Assembly (NCBI GenBank): GCA_946479005.1
Contig: CAMLEM010000033.1
Span: forward strand, 1-10,588
Origin: an uncultured Chitinophagaceae bacterium
Lineage (GTDB): Bacteria > Bacteroidota > Bacteroidia > Chitinophagales > Chitinophagaceae
DNA: 10,588 bases
Direction of reading: 5' to 3'
The position numbers and the translations under genes were made by a program. Position 1 is the first letter of the stretch. Each line of letters starts with the position of its first letter. The notes under the pieces were generated by a model. It did not search any database, was not told where the DNA came from, and saw only the letters and a program-made list of their open reading frames with translations. Shown piece after piece: positions 1 through 5,966 of the stretch.

Positions 1-401
1 TCGATGTCGTTGATCGTGCGGGTGGTAAGTGTGCCAATGGGCGTACGGTCGAACTGCGAAAGATTCAGGCCCATTATCTTCTTGTAGGTGGCCACGCGAA
101 GGTCACGCACCACGGATTGCCCCAGCACTGCGGTGGTAAATGAAAAAAGGAACCGGATCAGGGTCTCCACGATGATCAGCCCGATCTGGATGATAGTGAT
201 GTTGATCACCATTTGCGGAATGGATTTCGTGATGAACTCGTCTACGGTGTACTGGATAAGGAAAGGCCGTACCGGCGTGAGAAAAGCCAAAACAATGGCG
301 AGCACCACCGACAGGTAGAATTTTTTCCTGTAGGGAGAAGCATACCTGAACACACGGCGTAACAACTGGAGATCGAAAAAGACTTTTTTCGGTTTTGACA
401 A
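1..401 (-). CDS. ABC exporter, membrane-domain N-terminus (partial)
   Basis: This is the 5' part of a gene running off the left edge. Reading the minus strand from a TTG at 401-399 gives an open frame of about 133 residues with no stop. It begins MSKPKKVFFDLQLLRRVFRY, followed by a hydrophobic first membrane helix, a segment VRPFLIQYTVDEFI, a second hydrophobic stretch, then LGQSVVRDLRVATYKKIMGL and FDRTPIGTLTTRTINDIE. The last two are hallmarks of the type IV exporter (MsbA/LmrA-like) transmembrane domain, including a cytoplasmic coupling-helix region. The nucleotide-binding domain would lie outside the window. No ATG lies between the in-frame TAA upstream and the first helix, so TTG is the most likely start. 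The gene is 43 bp downstream of the 752-residue protein gene on the same strand, suggesting co-transcription, although TAACTTTA (427-420) is one base off a -7 element. The substrate cannot be told. Confidence 0.85.
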   Translation of the reverse strand, partial: MSKPKKVFFDLQLLRRVFRYASPYRKKFYLSVVLAIVLAFLTPVRPFLIQYTVDEFITKSIPQMVINITIIQIGLIIVETLIRFLFSFTTAVLGQSVVRDLRVATYKKIMGLNLSQFDRTPIGTLTTRTINDI

Positions 402-444
402 GGAAAGAGACTTATTTCTGTAAAGTTATCCGTTCGCGCCCGGA

Positions 445-2703
445 TTATTGCTCGTCCTCTTCTCCTGTATCACCCATTGCAATACGGTAGGCTTTGATGA
501 AGAGCGCACCCAGGTTCTTGTGCGGGGGAACGTAATCTTCGAAGATCTTGTCGGTGACCATACTGTCGAGCTCCTTCCAGAAGGGGATCCATTCGATATT
601 ACTTCCCGTACGAAGCTTCTCCATTATGAGCTTGAGGAAGGGATTGTTCACAGGGGCATCGGCGATCTGCTTGGTGCCAATGATATGTGCATCGGGCGCT
701 TTTTCAAGGATATCGTGGATCATCCGGTAGCCCCCGCAGGAACCCATAAATACGATCTTGGAAGCGGTTGACATCTGCTCGATCGTATAAGGTGCATTAT
801 AGCTGTGCCCGCGGTTGATCGTAACCGTGGGAATGATATGGTTCGTTTTCAAATACTGGCAGAGCGCTTCCTGCGCCTTCGCATCTTCGTTGGTTTCTTC
901 GGGAAGCGGGCGGTTCATATATAAGGAAACGGGTTGCCCTTTTGCCGCCGTGATGGTGACCCATTGCTTATTGCTCTGGTCTATCTTCCAGTTTGAATTA
1001 TTGAACATACTGATAAGCCCCGGGAAAACGCCGCGTCCATCCCTGTCGCCATAAATGAACAGCTGAACAGCGATATGGTTGCTGTCGTAACGCAGTGAAG
1101 TGTGCGGTAAACTGTAAACAGGCGGGATCCCCAGTTCTTTTGTAAGGTCGATCTTGTCATCGCCATCCGCAGAGCGGAACAGTGTGCGGAGGATGCGGTA
1201 CATCTCGATCCCGCGCTTATTGTTTGCTGCGAGGTTGCGCTGGTAATTCTGATCGATATTCAGCAACATCTGGGCGGCGATCGGTTTGAGTGTTTCCGCG
1301 ATGCTGGCGTAAGAATCCGCCACATCCACCCCGTCTTCCAGGCCATTACCGGATTCAAGACGACTTACAAAGGCTTTCATTAGTTTTTCAGCATCGCTTT
1401 CATCTGTGGGATCCTTCTTCGGAGGGAAAGTGGAGAGAAAATCGCTCAGCGTGGCAAAGCCTGCCGACATTTTGATGAACTTACGGTACTTATCAAACCG
1501 GAGGTTCATCAACAGGGAGTCACCCCTGTTGCCGATCTTTTTCATCATCAGCGGGTATATCCCTTTCACGAAGCTCGACGTGTAAATCGATCCGTCGGAA
1601 GAAACGGCGAGATAATAAAGCTCGTAGGCATTCAGTGACTGGATGATCCGGAACCGGTATTCCGCATTATGATCGTGGAGGGCATTGATGGTATTGACGA
1701 AATCTTCCCTGGCCTTTCTCTCGAGGCGGGCCGTAAGTCCTGAAAACTCCAGCGCGGTATCCTTATTGAGTGCACGCCCCACATAATCCATCTGGGTTCT
1801 TACCAACAGCTTGTAATAAGCGATGGAATCATCCTTCACCGCGTCGATCTCCTCCAGGGTCATTTTCCCCCTGACGATGTTATCAACAAAGGGGAAATAT
1901 TGCTGGCCGCTCCGGCTCCTTGCCATCTTTGCCACGGTTTCAATGAAAATATCATCCTTGATATTTCGAATCACCGCTCCCAGCTTGCTGTTCGCCGCTG
2001 CAAAATCATAAAGCTGGCGGGGATATTTCCTTGCCACCACCCGAACAAGGCTATCGGCAAAGGGAACATTGGGATTCTGATGCAGGGTGATGAAGGTTCT
2101 GTGGGGATAGGCAGCGCAGTATTTTCGGATCAGGCTGAGCTTCGCAAGCTTCCAGCCCGGGTTCTTATCAAAGATATCCGCGGCCAAAAGATTTGTGCCG
2201 GCATCATAAGGAAGTGCATCAATGATGCCTTCGATGGTCTTTCCCTTCCTGTCGAGCGCCATACTCTCCTCATAAGCGGTAAGTATGAGCGGCAGGCTGA
2301 CGGCATTGACTTTCTTATCGCTCTTCAGCTTCCAGTGATCCCTGAAATACCCGAGTATCTTTTCCAGTCCATAGAGGTAGTTCACTTTTAAACGGTGGTC
2401 GAAGCCCGGATCGGTCTCTATGAGGTACTGCAGCACATCCGTGCGCTGAACGAGCGCTTTTGTCAGGAGGAAATTGATCTCGTCGCTGGTGGAAGGATTG
2501 AAATTCCTGTCGGCCTTTCCATCCGATCTCAGGATCTCTTCCTGCTCCCTGTTAATCCCATCGTGCCGGATCTGGCGGTCGAGCCGCGGTTTATAGTTGG
2601 ATGGGATCTTCGCCGTATCGGACACACTGGCGCCCTGGGAAAAAGAAGCCAGGCTGCCCGAAAGAAACAGGCATAAGATAAGGTATCGCAGGGTCGCCAT
2701 CAT
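445..2703 (-). CDS. Secreted 752-aa protein of unknown function
   Basis: I do not recognise a named family. The protein starts with a Sec signal peptide (residues about 1-24, hydrophobic core LRYLILCLFLSGSLA, ending SFSQ), so it should be exported to the periplasm or beyond. No later membrane helix is evident. Residues about 30-560 look mostly alpha-helical, charged and without obvious repeats. From about residue 575 the character becomes alpha/beta, with strand-like stretches followed by RGHSY (His633), FMGSCGGY (Cys656) and later IIGTKQIADAP. A strand ending in Gly-His followed by a strand ending in Ser-Cys-Gly-Gly recalls clan CD cysteine peptidases (caspase/gingipain/CHAT), but the His-Cys spacing of 23 is short, so this is only inference. 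The tail is acidic (GEEDEQ). The start has two adjacent ATGs (2703 and 2700). A -7 element lies 13 bp upstream. An ABC exporter gene follows 43 bp downstream, so the two may form an operon. Confidence 0.85.
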   Translation of the reverse strand: MMATLRYLILCLFLSGSLASFSQGASVSDTAKIPSNYKPRLDRQIRHDGINREQEEILRSDGKADRNFNPSTSDEINFLLTKALVQRTDVLQYLIETDPGFDHRLKVNYLYGLEKILGYFRDHWKLKSDKKVNAVSLPLILTAYEESMALDRKGKTIEGIIDALPYDAGTNLLAADIFDKNPGWKLAKLSLIRKYCAAYPHRTFITLHQNPNVPFADSLVRVVARKYPRQLYDFAAANSKLGAVIRNIKDDIFIETVAKMARSRSGQQYFPFVDNIVRGKMTLEEIDAVKDDSIAYYKLLVRTQMDYVGRALNKDTALEFSGLTARLERKAREDFVNTINALHDHNAEYRFRIIQSLNAYELYYLAVSSDGSIYTSSFVKGIYPLMMKKIGNRGDSLLMNLRFDKYRKFIKMSAGFATLSDFLSTFPPKKDPTDESDAEKLMKAFVSRLESGNGLEDGVDVADSYASIAETLKPIAAQMLLNIDQNYQRNLAANNKRGIEMYRILRTLFRSADGDDKIDLTKELGIPPVYSLPHTSLRYDSNHIAVQLFIYGDRDGRGVFPGLISMFNNSNWKIDQSNKQWVTITAAKGQPVSLYMNRPLPEETNEDAKAQEALCQYLKTNHIIPTVTINRGHSYNAPYTIEQMSTASKIVFMGSCGGYRMIHDILEKAPDAHIIGTKQIADAPVNNPFLKLIMEKLRTGSNIEWIPFWKELDSMVTDKIFEDYVPPHKNLGALFIKAYRIAMGDTGEEDEQ

Positions 2704-2716
2704 AAGGATCGTAGAT

Positions 2717-2724
2717 CAAAGGTA
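2717..2724 (-). promoter_or_regulatory. Bacteroidota -7 promoter element for the secreted protein gene
   Basis: The minus strand reads TACCTTTG, an exact match to TAnnTTTG, 13 bp upstream of the ATG at 2703. If transcription starts a few bases after the element, the leader would be about 7-11 nt. No convincing -33 TTTG is seen at the usual distance; a TTTTGG lies nearer than expected. Confidence 0.5.
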
Positions 2725-2827
2725 CTAAGCCTCTCCCAAAACGCCTTTAAAGCGGGTTTTGACTCTGAGATAGACTGTCTTACAACAAAAAAGGATGCGT
2801 AAAGTTCATATTATTTTTACATTAAGT

Positions 2828-2851
2828 CTTTTTAGTCAAAGAGTTAAAAAG
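2828..2851. repeat. Inverted repeat upstream of the response regulator, possible operator
   Basis: CTTTTTA (2828-2834) and TAAAAAG (2845-2851) form a perfect 7-bp inverted repeat around a 10-bp spacer. It lies just upstream of the -7 element at 2873, about 33-56 bp before the expected transcription start, where an activator or autoregulator could bind. The arms are AT-rich and could occur by chance in a region of this composition. Confidence 0.3.
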
Positions 2852-2872
2852 GTTTTCCCGGCTTCTTTCTGG

Positions 2873-2880
2873 TAGCTTTG
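2873..2880 (+). promoter_or_regulatory. Bacteroidota -7 promoter element for the regulator-permease-kinase operon
   Basis: TAGCTTTG matches TAnnTTTG exactly and is followed by C. It ends 16 bp before the ATG at 2897, implying a leader of roughly 10-13 nt. A TTTTCC at 2853-2858 is at about the right distance for a weak -33 element. It is the only candidate promoter seen for the three-gene operon. Confidence 0.55.
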
Positions 2881-2896
2881 CAAAAATTTAATCGCG

Positions 2897-3573
2897 ATGG
2901 ACCACAGCCCCGGGAAGGTATTGATTGCAGATGACGAGCCGGACATCCTGGAGATCCTGAAGTACAATCTTCTTCAGGAAGGTTATGAAGTGATCACGGC
3001 CAAGGATGGGGACGAGGCCCTGGAAAGGGCGAAGCGGCATCAGCCTGATCTCGTGGTCCTGGACGTGATGATGCCAAAGAAAACAGGAGTCGAAGTCTGC
3101 CACCTGCTAAGAGGCCAGCCCCATTTTCGTGAGACCCTCATTATCTTCTTGACCGCCGTAAATGACGAAGCGACCCAGATCCACGGTTTGGAAACCGGCG
3201 CCGACGATTATATCAGCAAACCCATCAGCCCGAAAGTCTTCATCAGCCGGGTGAACGCGCTGTTCCGGAGGATCAATAAAACCGAATCCAGGAAACTGGA
3301 AATGCCCGGAATGATCATCGACCCGGATAGATTTGTTGTAACGGTGGAAGGAAAGGATGTGGTGCTTGCTAAAAAAGAGTTTGAACTTCTTTATATGCTG
3401 GGCCAAAAGCCGGCAGGGTTTATCTCCGGAATGAGATCCTCAACCAGGTCTGGGGAAATGATGTGATCGTGGGAGACAGGACCATCGATGTACATATCCG
3501 GAAAATCCGCCAGAAACTTGGCGTGGACTGCATCACCACCGTTAAAGGCGTGGGATATAAATTCTCCCTGTAA
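2897..3573 (+). pseudogene. PhoB/OmpR-type response regulator, frameshifted in the DNA-binding domain
   Basis: The receiver domain (residues about 7-122) is intact: acidic pair D12/D13, phosphoacceptor D56 in LVVLDVMMP, T86 and K108 in the DDYISKP motif. A winged-helix domain follows, but after LGQKP (codon 172, CCG at 3410-3412) the frame goes wrong and stops at 3466, giving 189 residues. In the -1 frame from there the rest of the domain is readable to a TAA at 3571-3573: GRVYLRNEILNQVWG, then VGDRTIDVHIRKIRQKLG and VKGVGYKFSL. One missing G (CCGGCAGG for CCGGGCAGG) explains everything, and repaired the protein would be 225 residues, the usual family size. The out-of-frame part carries no stops, so the lesion is recent or a sequencing error. 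As written the product lacks the recognition helix and wing. It leads an operon with a TSUP permease (21-bp gap) and a PhoR-like kinase, its likely partner. It resembles the PhoB-like regulators of Bacteroidota. Confidence 0.9.
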
Positions 3574-3594
3574 GCGCTACCTTCATTCGCAAAG

Positions 3595-4368
3595 ATGGAA
3601 CTGGCATTCATATCAGCGGCGGCGCTTTTGGCAGCCATACTTACTTTCTTTTCAGGATTCGGACTGGGAACCATCCTGACCCCCGTTTTTATGATCTTCT
3701 TCCCGCCCGATCTCGCCATCGCGCTGACCGGTGTGGTACATTTCTTCAATAACATTTTCAAAGTTTTCCTGGTGGGAAAAAGAGCTGACCGTTCGGTGGT
3801 GATCCGGTTTGGCATTCCTGCCGTGGTAATGGCGCTGGTAGGCGCCTGGCTGATGCTGCAAATGGCAAATCTTCCCTCCCTTCATACTTATCAATTGAAT
3901 GGAAGAACATTCACGATCTCTCCCATCAAGCTCACGATCGCCGTACTGCTGATCATTTTCGCATTGATGGATCTCCTGCCACGCTTGAAAAAAATTCAGT
4001 TTGGAAAAGATAAACTGGTACTGGGCGGAGCGCTCAGTGGATTTTTCGGAGGACTTTCCGGCAACCAGGGCGCATTGCGAAGTGCCTTCCTGGTAAGGGC
4101 GGGACTCAGCAAGGAGGCATTCATCGGAACTGCAGTGGTGGTATCCACGCTTGTTGATTTCACCCGGCTGGGTGTTTATGCCACCAAATTCAGCCGCAGC
4201 GGGCTGATCGATAACATTCCCGTGGTTCTGGCAGCGACCCTCTCGGCCATCCTGGGCGCATTCATCGGGAATAAATTATTAAAAAAGCTGACCTTGCAGT
4301 TTATCCAGGTAACGGTTGCCATTATGTTGCTGGTGCTGTCGATCCTGCTGGGTGCAGGCCTGCTCTAA
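3595..4368 (+). CDS. TauE/SafE (TSUP) family membrane permease
   Basis: A 257-residue, almost wholly hydrophobic inner-membrane protein, the usual TSUP length. The family's two-fold organisation is visible: an N-terminal helix with SGFGLGTILTP (residues 20-30) and a second-half counterpart GGLSGNQGALRSAFL (152-166). About seven or eight membrane segments can be drawn. A polar insert (about 93-112) lies between helices in the first half. TSUP proteins move small anions such as sulfite, sulfonates, thiosulfate or organic acids; the substrate cannot be read from sequence. The ATG at 3595 is 21 bp after the regulator's restored stop, and the kinase gene begins 16 bp after its own stop, so the three genes very probably form one transcript. 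Its position between a regulator and its kinase is odd and may mean it supplies the signal or is simply a co-regulated transporter. The family call is confident. Confidence 0.9.
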   Translation: MELAFISAAALLAAILTFFSGFGLGTILTPVFMIFFPPDLAIALTGVVHFFNNIFKVFLVGKRADRSVVIRFGIPAVVMALVGAWLMLQMANLPSLHTYQLNGRTFTISPIKLTIAVLLIIFALMDLLPRLKKIQFGKDKLVLGGALSGFFGGLSGNQGALRSAFLVRAGLSKEAFIGTAVVVSTLVDFTRLGVYATKFSRSGLIDNIPVVLAATLSAILGAFIGNKLLKKLTLQFIQVTVAIMLLVLSILLGAGLL

Positions 4369-4384
4369 GTCATTAAATGAAATT

Positions 4385-5425
4385 ATGCTTTCAAAAAATA
4401 TCTCACCAAGGAAACTTGCCTTCTTTACTGCATTGGGAATTTCGATCCTGCCCGGTGTGCTGATCGGGGCCATTGAGCGAAACGTGTACTGGGGGATCGG
4501 GAGCTTTCTCGCCATCCTCGCGATCACTTACCTGGTATTTGCCATTGTGCTGGAAAGATTCATATACCGGAATGTGAAGCTGATCTATCGCTTCATCAAC
4601 CAGACAAAAGCCACCCGTAAGGAGGAGACCTATTATAAGTATGTGCTCCCGATGAAGAACCTCAACGATGTGAAGCAGGATGTGCAGGCCTGGGCAGAGG
4701 AAAATAAACAGGAGCTGGAAAACCTCCGCCAGAATGAACAATACCGGAAGGAGTTCCTTCAAAACCTTTCACACGAATTCAAGACCCCTGTCTTCGCCAT
4801 CCAGGGTTTCATCGACACCCTGCTGCAGGGTGCTATGAACGATCCCAAAACCAATAAGGATTTCCTGGAAAAAACTTCCCGCAACGTGGAGCGCCTGTCC
4901 AATCTCATCAACGACCTCGACGTGATCTCCCGGCTGGAAAGAGGAGAACTGGTTCTCAGCAAATCAAGCTTCGTGATCCAGGACGTTGTGCGCGAGATCT
5001 TCGAAACGCTTTCGGTAAAGGCTGCGGCAAAACAGATCGAATGCAGCATCAAGAAAGGATATGAGTCTGCGCTGATCGTGAAAGCCGACAAGGAGAAGAT
5101 CCGCCAGGTAGTTGGAAACCTGGTGGAGAATGCCATCAAATACGGGAAGCAGGGAGGGACCATCCTGGCTAGCATTTATGTCACCGACGGATCAACGGTG
5201 CTGGTGGAGATCAGTGATGATGGGATCGGCATACCGGAAAGGCATTTGTTGAGGATATTCGAAAGGTTCTACCGCACGGAAGAAGGAAGGAGAATGGATG
5301 TAACGGGTTCAGGTCTTGGGCTCGCGATCTGCAAGCATATCATCGAAGCGCACGGGCAAACCATTCACGTGAGAAGTACCGAAGGTGTGGGAACTACGGT
5401 GGGGTTCACGCTCGAAAAATTCTAA
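4385..5425 (+). CDS. PhoR-like sensor histidine kinase
   Basis: A 346-residue membrane histidine kinase. Two membrane helices (about 12-30 and 38-58) are joined by only about eight residues (ERNVYWGI), so there is essentially no extracytoplasmic sensor domain. A cytoplasmic linker rich in charged and coiled-coil-like residues (about 60-120) follows. The H-box is FLQNLSHEFKTP with phospho-accepting His130. The ATPase domain shows the N-box LVENAIKYG (N249), G1 DDGIGIP (278-284), F-box FERFY (292-296) and G2 GSGLGL (308-313). The sequence resembles the kinase paired with PhoB-like regulators across Bacteroidota. I chose ATG 4385 over an upstream in-frame start at 4316, because that start lies inside the permease gene and would add a Cys-rich, unlikely N-terminus before the first helix. 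The partner is presumably the regulator two genes upstream. Phosphate sensing is inferred from family resemblance and the nearby transport genes. The stop overlaps that of the convergent lipoprotein gene. Confidence 0.93.
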   Translation: MLSKNISPRKLAFFTALGISILPGVLIGAIERNVYWGIGSFLAILAITYLVFAIVLERFIYRNVKLIYRFINQTKATRKEETYYKYVLPMKNLNDVKQDVQAWAEENKQELENLRQNEQYRKEFLQNLSHEFKTPVFAIQGFIDTLLQGAMNDPKTNKDFLEKTSRNVERLSNLINDLDVISRLERGELVLSKSSFVIQDVVREIFETLSVKAAAKQIECSIKKGYESALIVKADKEKIRQVVGNLVENAIKYGKQGGTILASIYVTDGSTVLVEISDDGIGIPERHLLRIFERFYRTEEGRRMDVTGSGLGLAICKHIIEAHGQTIHVRSTEGVGTTVGFTLEKF

Positions 5426-5832
5426 TTCCTCGCTTTTAGGTCGGAAAGAAAATTCGCCGCGGCAGCGCTCATCGTTGTGGCCACCAGTTTTCCTTTTATG
5501 TCCATTAAAAAATGGCGGCAGGTTTCGTCAGAGAATTTAAACGAGACATCCGATACCTGGTTTCCCTTTTCAAAGAAAAGAAGGTTACCATCATACCCGC
5601 ATTTAAAGATCTCGGTTTCTTTGGCGCTCACAAATTCCGTCAAACGGCGGATGGCAGCCGCTTCAGTTGTGGCTACGGTTTGGACCACCGTGGTCGTTCC
5701 CGGTTCGTAAAAATTGATCACCAGGCTGTCGGAGCCACTGAGTTTACCTGAAACATCCTGGTTGCCGGTACAGGCAGCCAATGTAGCGATGGCCAGGAAT
5801 AAGCCTATTTGAAAACGATTTCTGTTTTTCAT
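5422..5832 (-). CDS. Small hypothetical lipoprotein
   Basis: A 136-residue protein of no family I recognise. It begins with a basic stretch MKNRNRF, a hydrophobic core and the lipobox LAAC with acceptor Cys21, followed by Thr-Gly-Asn, so it is a likely lipoprotein anchored in the inner or outer membrane. The mature part has two more cysteines, Cys78 (FKCGYDG) and Cys105 (ETCRHF), which could form a disulfide in the periplasm, and a small alpha/beta-looking fold ending in a helix. ATG 5832 is preferred to the TTG seven codons upstream because it gives a clean signal peptide. The gene lies 134 bp downstream of the porin gene on the same strand, without a recognisable -7 element between them, so read-through from the porin promoter is possible. 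Its stop codon overlaps the kinase stop. Function unknown. Confidence 0.8.
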   Translation of the reverse strand: MKNRNRFQIGLFLAIATLAACTGNQDVSGKLSGSDSLVINFYEPGTTTVVQTVATTEAAAIRRLTEFVSAKETEIFKCGYDGNLLFFEKGNQVSDVSFKFSDETCRHFLMDIKGKLVATTMSAAAANFLSDLKARN

Positions 5833-5943
5833 TTTACCCGATAAGATGTACAATGCCCAATGTTTAATTCTTAAGGACAGGTAAAAATAAGAGTTGACCC
5901 TGCTCTTTCCTAACGGAAGTGATAAAAATGAAAGACTATGGAG

Positions 5944-5966
5944 GATCCTGAGAAACTTGAAGGATC
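5944..5966 (-). terminator. Weak stem-loop directly after the porin stop codon
   Basis: GATCCT (5944-5949) and AGGATC (5961-5966) form a perfect 6-bp stem around an 11-base loop, touching the end of the porin gene. On the minus strand a T-richer stretch follows. The stem is short and AT-containing and lacks a strong immediate U-run, so it is at best a partial terminator or processing site between porin and lipoprotein genes. Confidence 0.25.

Noticed and set aside
88..318. A 76-codon plus-strand open frame near the left edge
   Set aside because: The minus strand here encodes recognisable ABC exporter membrane-domain motifs; the plus frame is its shadow.
1900..2391. A 163-codon open frame on the plus strand inside the secreted-protein gene
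   Set aside because: It lies antisense to a long gene with a clear signal peptide and continuous coding character; its translation has no family features and no promoter or start context.
3371..3377. AAAAAAG run as a programmed -1 frameshift site in the regulator
   Set aside because: The heptamer is in the wrong phase relative to the codons, and homology continues in the original frame for about 12 codons past it, so the frame change happens later, at 3410-3418.
4316..4384. Upstream start for the histidine kinase within the TSUP gene
   Set aside because: It would add a Cys-rich out-of-frame translation of the permease's last helix; ATG 4385 gives a normal kinase N-terminus.
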